Positions 22,491 to 32,793 of a stretch of DNA of 64,000 nt are shown piece after piece (positions within the stretch are counted from its first letter, which is position 1; the number at the start of each line of letters is the position of its first letter). The translations under genes and the position numbers were made by a program. The DNA is taken from NCBI GenBank assembly GCA_031216915.1, contig CM062288.1, forward strand, positions 182,678,596 to 182,742,595, in the 5' to 3' direction. The notes under the pieces are model-generated. The model did no database searches. It was given only the letters and a program-made list of their open reading frames with translations, and was not told the origin of the DNA. The stretch is from Pictodentalium vernedei. Lineage: Eukaryota > Mollusca > Scaphopoda > Dentaliida > Dentaliidae.

Positions 22491-23657
22491 CGCATCTCCA
22501 TAAATCGGTATCTGTTAGAATATAGTTGATTATCATTCTTCTGTCTTTCCTCTCCCTTTGGTCCGTTTCCCCTTACATCTCGCATCCCCATTCAGAATCT
22601 TCAAATCGAGCCCATATGTGAAGTCTTCCATTCCTGTTGGTTTTCCCATCCCCGCCCTGTATTCATTCTTCCGTATCACCCATGTGTCCATTAAAGTCTC
22701 CAATCAGAATTATACCGAGTCTCCTGTTTTCTAATTCCGCGATATTGGACCTAAGTGTTGAGTATATTGAGTCATTCCAATCAGGTTTGCTTCCCTTCAC
22801 TGTGCAGTACACAATCCCAATAGCAACAAGTTTTATTTTTGATTAAATATTCCCCACTCAATTTCTTTAGATACCCCAGCTGAGGTAATGATAGCTGCCA
22901 GATTTGTACTCAACGACGGTTTTAAATCCCCCTTAATATGTAGGTCTATCCCTCCTCCCCTTGTCCGACCTTCAGTTCGTCCTACACCTATCCGTTCCTA
23001 ACCCTTACTTAGTTAACCCGCTCATCATGCCTTAACTACATTTCGCTTAAACCCATGACACCAAGGTATCCCTCCTTGATCAATGTAGCTATTTCACTTA
23101 CTCTCCCGTGGAGACCCTGGATCTTGCTGTACCCCACTTTCAGAGTAGCTCGTTTCCAAACAAAGCTCTGATACCCAATTTTTTCTCTCAATACGTGTGT
23201 TCTGATCCTGCCAAGATGCTGCCCGTCTCGCCAGTACATGTTCCTCTTATCCTAAATATTTTGTCCCAGTGGTCAAAAAAGGGTATTCCCAAATTAACAC
23301 AGTAGTCCTCTTACTGCTTGTTCAACGCTATAATCCTAGAATTCCGTTCACCTCCACGCACTAGAACAGGAAGAATACCCGATACCACTACCTTTACACT
23401 CCTACTGAGCAGTTTAACGATTAAATCCCTATATGTCTCCACCAGCCTTACTGATTTTCTCTCCCTGATGTTGTTGGACTCCTCATGAATCACCACTGCT
23501 GTATCCGAAGTTGACCCCGCCAGAATACCATCAATCCTATCCCTCAAGCCTCAGAAAAACACAAGACGGTTCGATTCGAGCTGTCAAGGTCAAAACCCCC
23601 TGTAAATTCCGCGTAAAATGCTACTCCCCGCTACATAGAGGATATCTACTGTTTGGG

Positions 23658-23776
23658 GTGGATACCGAAAATTATTTCATGAGTGATCGAGACAAATGTT
23701 TATTTTTCGCTAGCGCTTGCGCGAGCGAAAATTGCCATTTATCTCGGTCACAAGTGAGATAATTTTCGGTATCCAC
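23658..23776. repeat. Hairpin with 39-bp arms
   Basis: GTGGATACCGAAAATTAT and its inverse pair at the ends, with a GCTAGCGCTTGCGCGAGC centre. The sequence just outside its right end (CACTAGATTTTCTTTTATTA) recurs as a diverged direct copy at about 24147, flanking the next palindrome. Confidence 0.7.
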
Positions 23777-23956
23777 TCAAAAACACTAGATTTTCTTTTA
23801 TTATACGCTTTTTATAAGAATCTGATAATTCCACTCATTTCAACCTTGAATAGATGCATGGAAGTAAACAGCGCATTGAATCATTGAAACGCGGATGTGA
23901 TTTGATTAATACTCGGAACAGAGAGCGTCTTGCAATCTGATTCAGCTGACGGGTTT

Positions 23957-24077
23957 CCAGTCCAAACATGGCCTGAAAGTACGTAATATAAGTTTTTGGT
24001 TTGGTACGTCCTTTGAAAGGACGTACCAAACCAAAAACTTATATTACGGACTTTCAGGCCATGTTTGGACTAACTGG
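23957..24077. mobile_element. Palindromic MITE-like hairpin (GGTACGTCCTTTGAAAGGACG centre region)
   Basis: Arms of about 55 bp running from CCAGTCCAAACATGGCCTGA inward to GGTACGTCCTTT are repeated inverted, with few mismatches and almost no loop. It sits between two diverged direct copies of a 90-bp sequence (23778-23865 and 24143-24240) and inside the LINE remnant. Confidence 0.7.
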
Positions 24078-24998
24078 ATTCATGCATCAATTCAAGGTGA
24101 ATGCGTGTTGAATTACCTCTGGAAATTATTGGTAGCCACTCAAAATCGCTAGATTTACTTTTCATTATACGTTTTTATAATAAATTGTTCATTTCCTGTG
24201 ATAATTTGACTCGTATTCACCGTGAAGTGATGCTTTGAAAGCCGCCATTTTGATTGATGCCATGAAAGTGAAAATTTCTATATCTTCACAGTGGGGGATA
24301 CGATTTCTGTCTTTCCGCAATTTCTTCGATAATCTATCGTTTAGCGTATAATAAAACTAACTTTCTTTTATTCTCCTTCCTACTTCTCTCCTCAGGCTCT
24401 ATATCACAACTTGCATAGTTTGACTGGCACCCGAACTCTTCTTTCTCTTTACCGTTCTCCTTACCCTATCTGTCCTATCGACACCAGCAACCACCCCCTC
24501 TCTATCATTTTCTCTCTCACCCCCTCCCTAAAATGCACCCGAATCTAAAACACTGAACCTATTTTTTAAACACCGCTTAGGAACCTTACGTCATCTCAGA
24601 CCTCTTGACTCCTCCCAGTCCTGCCCTGACTCCACTCTCCGAAATTCCCTACTGAACCTCCCGTCCTCAATTTCATCTTCCACACCAAACGTCCTTCCCC
24701 CTGTGGCATAGAGAGCGTTAAATGGCCGTGACTCAATGTTTGTGTAGTGGTTTTGAAATACAGTTCGGACTTCAGTCTCTTATCACAATGTCTAAGAGTT
24801 TGAAGGGTTGGGTTTTTTCGGTGGCCTTTGACATCCGTGTCCTGGTGACTTCGGAATAAAAGTTAACTTCGACAAGCCGCTTCCCCTTCGGGTAAGCAAT
24901 ACTTTTATTCAACTGTAAAGTATTTTAAAAATTCACTAATTCCTTGTATCAAAGTAATTCGGCATCAAACAAAAATACTGCTAACACCAATACATATA

Positions 24999-26385
24999 CT
25001 GAGTCAAAAAGAAAGCATAATAGAAACAAATGTGAAAAATAGCATAAAGGATGAAATATAATAGTTCTAAGTTCTAAGAAGTCGGGCAAAGAGTTTAATG
25101 ACATGCTGTTGTTGTCCACCCAACCGTATACATTTTGCTACGGATTTCAAAATAGTACGTGCTACCCGAGAATGTCAAATTGAATGGGTGGCCGACGAGT
25201 GTCGTTGTGTTTGTGTTGTGCTAGAGAGCCTGGGTTATTGAGAAAACACGCTAGTTTTTGTCTCCCGACATTTTAAAACATTCCAAGGTTACCGGAAAAT
25301 CAGAGGTTGCGTGCCATTGGTATGCATTAGGCTGGGATACCTCCTGATGAGCTCGCTTCTGAGTTCGGAGTCACTGTGGCGACTATTTACCGTCTCATTG
25401 GAAGGTATAGAACCACTGGATCTACTGCCGACCGACCGCGTTCAGGTCGACCAAGAGTTACGACCCCTGTACAAGACCGACACATCAGGACGTCTCACTT
25501 GCGGGATCGCTTCCTTCCGGAGACGAGGACAGCAGCAATTACTCCTGGTAGAACTACCAATAGAATCAGTGCACAAACTGACCGCAACACACTCACTGAA
25601 CACGGCATCCGACTTAGGCGTCCATACCACGGACCAATCCTTACCCAGCGTCATCGTACCGTCAGAATGGAATGGGTACGTCAGCATGTTCGCAGGACAC
25701 AGCAGCGTTGGAGCACAGTTCTTTTTAGTGATGAATCACGATTTTGTCTACGGCGCGCTGATGGCAGGGCAAGAGAGTATCGCCGACGAGGAGAACGGTT
25801 TCTGATGTTTGCGTGCGGAAATTCGACCGTTTCGGCGGGGGTAGTGTAATGGTTTGGGCAGGAAGTTCCTTGCACCATCGAATGCAGTTGATCTTCATTG
25901 ATTGTAATCTGAATGGACAGTGATATAGGGGCGGAATTCTTAACACTGTTGTTGTCCCGTTGTTCAACGCTAACGCCGGATTGCAGTTATTCCAGCAAGA
26001 CAATGCCCGATGTCACGTGGCGCATATCTGTCGTGACTTTCTTGAGGAGCAGAGCATCGAACTTCCTCCCTAGCCCCCACTTTCGCCAGATTTGTCGCCA
26101 ATCGAGCATCTTTGGGATCAATTGGACCGTCGGGAACGACTTCATGATCTTCAGATGTTAGGCGATTCACGTAATGTTCTAAGGCAGGAGTGGAACGCAA
26201 TACCACAGGGTGACGCCCAGAGACTTATCAGGTACATGCGCCGTCGATGTCTTGCCATCCAAGAGGCAAACGGTGGGCATCCACGCTAACTCGAAATATG
26301 AATTTACAATAGTTTGTCTGGGATTAAAGTCGATAATATAAAAAATTGCTCCTCGAAGTTTTTTATACTTTCTTTTTTGACTCAG
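24999..26385 (+). mobile_element. Tc1/mariner element, 1,387 bp, TA-flanked
   Basis: The ends CTGAGTCAAAAAGAAAGCAT and CTGAGTCAAAAAAGAAAGTA (inverted right end) match apart from a one-base insertion and a C/T change. They are flanked by TA at 24997-24998 and 26386-26387. Length and structure are those of a complete Tc1 element, but the transposase is frameshifted. Confidence 0.9.
25311..26289 (+). pseudogene. Tc1 transposase with all three catalytic blocks, frameshifted
   Basis: Frames in order give a helix-turn-helix (VTVATIYRLIGRYRTTGS), the linker RPRSGRPRVTT, FSDESRFCLRRADGR with the first Asp, a GGSVMVWAG block after a frame change near 25840, QQDNARCHVAH with the second Asp, and LSPDLSPIEHLWDQLDRR with the third acidic residue. 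It ends at TAA in 26287-26289. A stop near 25920 and a frame change near 26075 add to the damage. Recently inactive compared with the copy at 1.5-2.4 kb, since all domains are present. Confidence 0.88.
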
Positions 26386-26419
26386 TACATATTAAGTTGT
26401 AAAGTCTTTTCGGAATTCA

Positions 26420-26779
26420 CTACTTCCTAACATCAAAGTAATTCTGCATCAAACAAAATATTTCTAACACCAATACTGGAGTGATGATAGCTTCCATTAG
26501 AACAATATGACCTATATGACCCCATATTACACTGCCGGCAACCCCTCTCCTAACCATACTCACCCCCTTCTGGACACCCGTCGAAAACTTGCCACCCATG
26601 TTTACAAATATAATAACCGAAAACAACCAAAACACAGCGAAAAAGGCAACATAAAATAAAAGAATTAAACTCTCCTCTAAAATCTGTGGCCTAAGACTAC
26701 TGATATAGCCTAACTTGGGGGTACGAGGACAGCCCCTACAGAACCCCGTATTTCGTCTTATAAACGACCCCAGCTGCAC
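26420..26779 (-). other. Hydrophobic open frame of unknown origin
   Basis: The minus-strand frame has two hydrophobic stretches (LILLFYVAFFAVFWLFSVII and IVLMEAIITPVLVLEI). It overlaps the 84-bp direct repeat at its 3' end. It could be a relic of the left end of the Polinton or chance. No homologue recognised. Confidence 0.2.
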
Positions 26780-27319
26780 CCAAACTGGTATTCCAGAGGG
26801 TCACAACTCCACTGGACCGAATTTGTTCAACTGCAAGTTCAGCGTGACACAAATTACTCCTAATGGGCTACATCCTACATATTCACCAGTATTATCTATT
26901 TAACAAAAACAGAGATGACAATATACGACCCACACATAGTTACAAAGTCCACATTTTTTTACCAGAAAACAGCAGTGCATTTCACCACAGATAAGTGATA
27001 ACGTTTGCTTGGTTAACTCTTTGCATATTGAGGGTACTAACATAGTCCTCTCTAAGGACCTTCAAATCGCTACAAGACAGCCTCCTCATCAGTTCCCACA
27101 CTCTTCAACTTCTGTATTATTCAAGTTTGAATCTTCTTCACATGTATGGCGGCGGTGGCTGTCTGGTATACGGCTTTGTAAATGTTACTGAGATTTGCCA
27201 CTTTTTAACATATTCTGGAGGGCATCCTGCACGATGTGTTTTTTTGTGCTCCAGACAGTTTGGCTGATTTAGCCTTCTTTTGTATTGTATTTTTCATTTC
27301 TTGATATTGCTTTTGTTCA
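26780..27319. other. Possible left flank or end of the Polinton
   Basis: No gene is recognised. If the Polinton had its terminal inverted repeat on this side it should lie here, but no matching inverted copy was found near 38 kb because the other end is truncated. Confidence 0.3.
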
Positions 27320-28036
27320 TTAGTGATGGATGTTTCTAAATTCCTCGTCTGTTATGCACCCATCCTCGAATGCGCTAGCAACCTTCACAGCTATTGTACA
27401 AAGTTTTGCTTGTGCCAAGACTCTTATTTCATCATGTTTTTTAATCTTGGCGCTAATCTTCCTCTCTGCTGCCTTCCCAATCATACCTAACGCCCATGTA
27501 GCAATACCTACAGTACATGGAGAGTGGACTGTAACCAAATTACACGCGGAGTGGAGTTATCACCCAAAATATCACTTTCAAATTCTGGATATATGGACAA
27601 AAAACACAAGCAATGTTTCCGCCAATGGACCTCCGGGTTTAACCCGGAGGTCCATTGGCTAGAACTTTGCTTGAGATGGTTATGCTTTGCAACAAATTTG
27701 CAATTATTGCTTGGGTGAAATCTCCACTCTGCGGGTGATTTATTGACAATACACTCTCCACGTACTGTACACCCTGCAATGCTAAAGCACGAAGGGCACC
27801 CAATCCAGTAGCTAAAAGACCAAGACTTGCAGCTGTAGAACCCACGCCGAGACTGAGACATACACCATCAACAGTCTGTAAAGCATTCAAACCCTTTTGT
27901 ATTTCTAAAACAATCCCTTTCTAATGTTTACTTCATTTTTCAACAGCTGCTCGATCTTACTAATTCTCTGAAGCCTGTAATCATCCTCACTCAGTGGAGC
28001 ACTCAGGACGGGATATAACCTCTGGTTTTCTTCCAT
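27320..28036 (-). pseudogene. Polinton hydrophobic protein, interrupted by a MITE
   Basis: The gene starts at ATG 28034-28036 with a short helical region (SEDDYRLQRISKIEQLL), followed by stops within about 45 codons. A Gly/Ala/Leu-rich hydrophobic stretch (GSTAASLGLLATGLGALRAL) then appears in another frame. Beyond the MITE at 27511-27767 comes a basic helical part (KKHDEIRVLAQAKL, ITDEEFRNI). The hydrophobic centre suggests a membrane-active virion protein. This gene type sits next to the fiber gene in other animal Polintons. The function is not established. Confidence 0.65.
27509..27769. mobile_element. 257-bp TA-flanked MITE inside a Polinton gene
   Basis: The ends CAGTACATGGAGAGTG and CAGTACGTGGAGAGTG (inverse) differ at one base and are flanked by TA at 27509-27510 and 27768-27769. 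Interior arms pair further and meet at a CTCCGGGTTTAACCCGGAG palindrome (27628-27647). It lies within the hydrophobic-protein gene and so postdates the Polinton. Confidence 0.85.
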
Positions 28037-28070
28037 GATATTCTTCAATATATAATAAGACAGACTAAAA

Positions 28071-28963
28071 CTACATATTCAGTTCTATGAAGGCAGACGC
28101 TATAGTGATTAGGCTAAAATCACTGTCACTTCTACTGTAGAAGTTTATTCTATCGCCAGCATTTACTGACAATGGAGGAAGGAATTGTTTATCTGCTGCC
28201 CTGTTACCCTGTTGGATTCTTGCTGTACACCGAGAATCGACATTCACAATACCATTAATCGCTATAGAAAAACTAAGCCCTTTTGTCTTTTAACAGAATT
28301 ACCACTGGTGTCGGTTGAGCATACTGTAAAATATTTAATTATACCAGATGCAGGCATCACTACTCCATTTTTACCATGGCCTGCTTTATTTGAAGTTGCG
28401 TAACGATATGATTTAGCTCCAAAAGAAAAGTTGAATGTCTCGGCACTAATGTTTCCAACAGCTTCAGCTGTTATGCATATCATTGGTTTTGAAAGTGATT
28501 GTGGCGACTGTTGGGGTAATCTTTACTGGCCACATCTTTAGGCTCCCCTGGAGCAGCAACATTAGCTATTTTATTGTTACCCATATCAATGGGGCCTGAC
28601 ATAACGCCATCCGACTTCAAAAGGGCTACAGCATCTACGCAGTTTTTAAGTACCTCATCTCCGTCATGCGTAGGCTGTGGGAGGTTTAGTAATTTGTTGT
28701 AATTCTTGTTTATAACACTCTCTATAACGCTACCACCTTTTTTGCTTCTCTCTCCCTAAGCTTCCCATCCACATATTTCTTATTTGTCGCGTCTTCATGA
28801 TCAACAGGAAGAGCTAATCCAGACAGCTTCATACCCTCCAGATGAACGGAGCCACCAGCCTCTTTTTGCATACAGTTAAGCAGTTCTGTCTTGGTAGCAT
28901 ATTGATCCGAGTAAGTTTTCCATTAGTTTCCCACTCTTGTGGTATAAACACAAATACATTCAT
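28071..28963 (-). pseudogene. Fiber-like attachment protein (broken)
   Basis: From ATG at 28963 the frame is soon broken. Later frames show two shaft-type blocks with the pattern G-x-x-L/M-x-G-x-x-x-L...DATNKKYVD (LSGLALPVDHEDATNKKYVD) and MGNNKIANVAAPGEPKDV. These recur in viral and phage fibers. A C-terminal beta-rich part (28262-28483: GAKSYRYATSNKAGHGKNGV) and a final stretch ending at TAG 28071 look like the trimeric head. At least three frame changes. The role would be host-cell attachment, inferred from the motif only. Confidence 0.6.
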
Positions 28964-28993
28964 TGTACATATATTATTAATTCTGGTTAAATT

Positions 28994-29812
28994 TCACAAC
29001 TCCTCTTTGTAGAATGAACCCAGCACAACATCCCCGTTAGCATCTACTATCCTGTAAGTTAATGGGACTGTGGAAGCACTTGACTGATAGTAAAGACCTC
29101 ATCCGTATAGTTTGCTGTACAACCCCTCTTGAACTTGCCTCTCGTTTTGAAGATTCTTACTTGGTCCCCAACTTTTAACAACCCTCGGGGTATTGGAGGC
29201 ATATCTCCGTATAGATTTTCCCAAACGACAGCCTCATTTTTCTTTTTGCTGGCTTCTATAGGTGTCATCTTGATTGATCTGTGGTAGGAGGTGCTGTAGT
29301 TCTCGATAAGTTTAGGTAATACGCCAAGCCAGTGCTTAGTCTTGTAAGCAGTGAAATACCTAAACATTCTGTCCTTCAGAGTTCTGTTCAACCTCTCAAC
29401 AATCTGAGCTTTGTTTTCATTCTCTGTAGCAAACCAATGTATGCCAACCTTTTTAAACAGTTCTTGTGTCTCTTTATTAATAAACTCTGTTCCCTTGTCT
29501 GTCTGCAACCTTGTGGGCTTTCGTTGTTTGAATATTTTGTGGAATCCTTGAGAAATCTTTTCCCTGTCTGCTTTTTGGTAGGGAGTCCCATGCATACTTG
29601 CTAAATACGTCTATAACTGTCAGAATGTAGGTGGTGTTCTTGTTAGCGGCTGAGAGGCTCCTCAAATCAACCAAGTCAGCCTGCCACTGTGCACCAATGC
29701 CTCTTACCATCACTTTTCTAGTAGGGTGCTTGCCTTTGTAAGGCTTGTGTTTGGTATAAGTCTGTTGTTCCTGCAACCAGCTAAGGACATCCCCAGGTTC
29801 TTCGGGAAAGTT
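28994..29812 (-). pseudogene. Polinton integrase (rve family, broken)
   Basis: The enzyme inserts the element into host DNA. The core shows WQADLVDL with the first catalytic Asp, LQTDKGTEF with the second, and AQIVERLNRTLKD with the catalytic Glu. After it come MTPIEASKKKNEAVVW and a chromo/SH3-like tail (LKVGDQVRIFKTRGKFKRG). Frame changes lie near 29590 and near 29065, and the gene ends at TGA 28994-28996. No own start codon is visible. The N-terminal part reads straight on from the PLA2 gene through one frame change near 29785. Confidence 0.9.
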
Positions 29813-30475
29813 CAGCTACCGAAGAAAATTCCTGCGCTGGGTCGTTATAAATTTTTTTCAGTATGATTCTACCTGTTCTTTTTAGACCCTGCCCTAGTTG
29901 AATCTTCGTCTCAAATAATTTACTAACAGCAGCAGCAAGTGTTCTCTGATAGCCATCTAAACTGGTGTCATTGGCAATTCTCATAGTCTCATCCATTAAT
30001 GTTTTATCAGCAATCTGCCTGTTTGCTACATCCTTATATGCACTGTAACCGGCATCATGGTAAAAGCACGCGCTATCTAATTCATTCTTGAATATGTGGC
30101 TTGTGCCCCATGTTTGTAAATACCTTTCAAGGCGAGCTTTAGGCTTAGTGCCAGGACCAGTCGCCGAATACGTCCCCACGATAGGGTCCCATAAGTGCAT
30201 CTCAAATGGGACATTATTCCCAAACCTGTTGATTACAGAATCATTCATCGTATTAAAACAGAGCGCCCAACAAAGGAAAATCACCCAACATAGGTACTTT
30301 ACCAATTCCCAACGCCTTTCCTAGTAATCCCTGTCCTTCTTTGACAGACACAAACTTGCTTTTTCTTCTACCACATACACTACAGACACCTTTGGAGAGA
30401 TACTTTCCGTTCTTAGTTCTTACAACTTCTGACAGTAGATGTGGGTCTCTTACACTTCACACAGTATGAGTTCAT
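29781..30475 (-). pseudogene. Zinc ribbon-phospholipase A2-like protein (broken)
   Basis: ATG at 30475 opens a CVKC...CSVCG zinc ribbon (DUF5679-like), with a frame change between the two halves near 30420. A short hydrophobic segment and then a PLA2 domain follow. The PLA2 part has the calcium-loop-like YSATGPGTK and the catalytic pair in DSACFYHDAGY, as in parvoviral VP1 and Polinton PLA2 domains that help virions breach membranes. The catalytic His-Asp is intact. After the domain the frame continues into LKKIYNDPAQEFSS, which looks like the start of an integrase. Confidence 0.8.
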
Positions 30476-30498
30476 TTTTTTCTATATATATGCGCTGA

Positions 30499-30906
30499 TT
30501 AATTATCATTTTTCGAGTAATCCCTTGGGTTGAAGTTGGTTAGAACATCAATAAACTGACTTCCTTTAAGTAACTCATCAATCACATACACACAGAAAAA
30601 GTCACAGTTAATTGAGTTGATATCTTGGATTCTATAGACGTTTTCAACCATTTTCTTCCTTGTCTGTCTCATCCTATCCAAAACCTCTTCTGGTGGGTAA
30701 ACACCTAAGCTATCAAAGTACGTACAACAGGAACCTACATTGAAGACGACGACCCAATGAGTGCCAGGACCCTCCTGGTCATCTAAAGCTACTATGTAAA
30801 ATAATTCCTCTAGTTCAGACAGGCTGTCCTTTGCAAACACATCCCCAAAGTAATCATTACCTTCGTAGTAGTTCATGAAATCAAAGCTTGTAAGAGTAGT
30901 CTTCAT
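30499..30906 (-). CDS. Polinton adenain-like cysteine protease (intact frame)
   Basis: A 135-codon frame from ATG 30906 to TAA. It contains GTHWVVVF with the catalytic His, YFDSLG with the Asp, and a region INCDFFCVYVIDELL that carries the Gln/Cys catalytic block of Ulp1/adenain-type proteases (the Cys context CDFFCVYV is slightly unusual). Such proteases mature capsid proteins. It is the only Polinton gene besides the small basic protein with an uninterrupted frame here. Confidence 0.85.
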   Translation of the reverse strand: MKTTLTSFDFMNYYEGNDYFGDVFAKDSLSELEELFYIVALDDQEGPGTHWVVVFNVGSCCTYFDSLGVYPPEEVLDRMRQTRKKMVENVYRIQDINSINCDFFCVYVIDELLKGSQFIDVLTNFNPRDYSKNDN

Positions 30907-30917
30907 CTTTCTTTAGT

Positions 30918-31506
30918 TGCTCCGCCCTCCTCAAGCATATTCCATTGGGCCGCCCCATTCTTCCTAAACCTTTACCACCTAAACGTACGGCGAGTGATGC
31001 TATCAGAGTACCAATGAACCCTCCTTCTTGTTTTGAAATGGAAAGCATACACTTTTGGCAGGTGTTTGAGGGTAGCACATCCCTTCTCCCCAGCTCTTTC
31101 ACAACACCTAAGAGATCATGTGTGTCCTTTATGGTGGAGAATAGAGGTATTACACCATTTCCAGCAGTAGCTTTGTGTGTAGCTCCTGATAATGCTCATG
31201 ATTCCGCACTGAGCCCCAGTGTGTCAAGCACAGGCAAAACTTTGAAAAGCAAAGTCTTAGCAACGTTTAAAATAGCTCCAAGAAAGCCTCCCGTCTGTGC
31301 CCTCATCTGCGTTTTTGAGAATGTAATTCTGACAGCTTCAGGCGCTTTCCGAGGTTTCTTGATTTGCCTTTCTGTCAAGTATAACTGATGCTGACCACCA
31401 TTTGCTGTGAGGATAACTCCAAGGTGACAGCCTCTCCACTTCTTTTCACCTTTCTAAGTTTGCCAATTTGGCTTTCTGTTAAAGCAAATTCAACTGGGTT
31501 ATACAT
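30918..31506 (-). pseudogene. Polinton core/condensing-type protein (PX-like, broken)
   Basis: ATG at 31506 starts MYNPVEFALTESQIGKLRKV. Further repeats of the L-T-E-x-Q-I-x-K / KTQMRAQTGGFLGAIL kind occur in later frames (31196-31378). A Gly/Leu hydrophobic part (GGFIGTLIASLAVRLGGKGL) lies near the end. This is the conserved minor virion protein of Polintons, proposed to be adenovirus core-protein-like. Stops and frame changes near 31380 and 31100. Confidence 0.6.
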
Positions 31507-31532
31507 GCTTATGCGCTATAATAATATTCAGA

Positions 31533-32769
31533 TTAAACAGTCCTGGTAGCTGAGGGATTTATGAAGTCAAATGTAGTCTTTTTTCTCTAGCTATAAAGAA
31601 CAGCAGCCTTGAGTTACCCGACAGTGTGCAACCTAGTTGTTTGAGCCTTCCTTGGGTCGCCCTCAAATACCTTCTGCCTTGACAAGTCAAATTCATAATA
31701 CCTGTAAATTGCTAGCCAATCATTGTAGTCAAGTATTGCACCTGTATTTTTGTCCTTTCCTCCCATGTTGAAAATCCCCGCCACCATTTCATACGCTTCA
31801 ATGTCGTTTTGGATATCCTGTGGGAAACAGTTCTCACTATCTATGTCAATGTTTATGGTCGTGATTGATGTGTTTGACATGCTCTCAATGTTCTTCTGGC
31901 TATTCCATCTTGCTGTTGGTACTGCTACAAAATACAATTTGCTGATCCCATCCAATGACGCCTCCAACTATATATCTTGTTGACCATTGGCCATTGGCAC
32001 CAACAATCTCTGCCGGGTAATGAATCCGGTTCCATACAAGAGTTTTTGTCATTGATCCTGCTTGCATTCTCTCGAACAGTTTTTCCTCGTACTCCCTGGG
32101 TAGCTGAGCCCTTGGAAGATACAGAACAGCAGAGTTAATTACGCAATCAACAGCATTGGCATCCTCTCTTAACAATGCATTGTTAGTGTGGTATGTGATA
32201 TCAAACTCAAACACTTGATTAATCAACGGGAAGTCTAATGTCCTGAAGAAAGTTGATATGTAGAACAAGGGGATATCCACACTAATTGTATTTGTTTGTT
32301 GTTTTGTGTTTGGGATTTGCACCTTTCTGGAAGTATGCCCAGTATTTTTCTCATGATTTTTTGATGTGTCCTTACTAAAACAATACTGTGCCGCCACTCT
32401 TACATAGTCGTTGGTGTATTCCAAGCTGTTAAGAATGGGGACACTGACAAAGTAGTTCAGCATGGAATTATCCACCTCGACTCCATTAATTCTTACTACC
32501 GTTTGTTTGATGAAGGCGAACGAACCTTTGGGTGCCACAGTCTTAGCAGCAAGAGCGTCTCTGGAAGCCGTAGCAGTGAGCAAGATATAGCCATAATTCA
32601 CCAGCCTGTCCGATGCCGTCTTACAGTTATAGTTGATAGCATTAGTCAAGCCATTTCCATTATCGTTAATAGCATTCTGAGTGGGGTTTATTTTAATCCA
32701 CATTTTGTGTAAATATTTAGGCAAACTAATTTCTTTGTCAAACAAATTAGCAAGCTCTTAGTAGTCCAT
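31533..32769 (-). pseudogene. Polinton major capsid protein (double jelly-roll, broken)
   Basis: ATG at 32767-32769 is followed by a TAA at codon 4, after which a long frame runs to about 31900. Near 31950 it shifts frame. The C-terminal part contains WNSQKNIESMS, DIQNDIEAYEMV, WLAIYRYYEFDLSRQKVFEG and DPRKAQTTR, the most conserved block of Polinton major capsid proteins. A last frame change precedes the TAA at 31533. Total span matches the roughly 400-residue family. It would form the hexons of an icosahedral capsid. Confidence 0.88.
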
Positions 32770-32793
32770 CCTTGATTATTCTTTTAGTTCTGA

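Larger units (their letters stand above)
21662..24690 (-). pseudogene. Eroded minus-strand LINE with SGNH-like and endonuclease remnants
   Basis: Reading the minus strand from 24690, there is an N-terminal hydrophilic region (about 24390-24690). Then comes an SGNH/GDSL-like stretch (23311-23547: AVVIHEESNNIR, VVVSGILPVLVRGGERNSR) in which the usual GTND block is degenerate. Next is an endonuclease start (KVGYSKIQGLHGRVSEI...VMGLSEM, 23036-23160) with downstream pieces to about 22500. A C-terminal CQMCN...EETLEHF knuckle lies at about 21990-22050. The RT domain is missing. Hairpin MITEs interrupt it at 23600-24380. Confidence 0.6.
24910..26476. repeat. 84-bp direct repeat flanking the Tc1 at 25.0-26.4 kb
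   Basis: 24910-24993 and 26396-26476 share AACTGTAAAGT, ATCAAAGTAATTC, GCATCAAACAAAA and CTAACACCAATAC in the same order, with about 15 percent difference by eye. The Tc1 lies exactly between them. The duplication is far longer than the 2-bp Tc1 target duplication. Confidence 0.75.
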
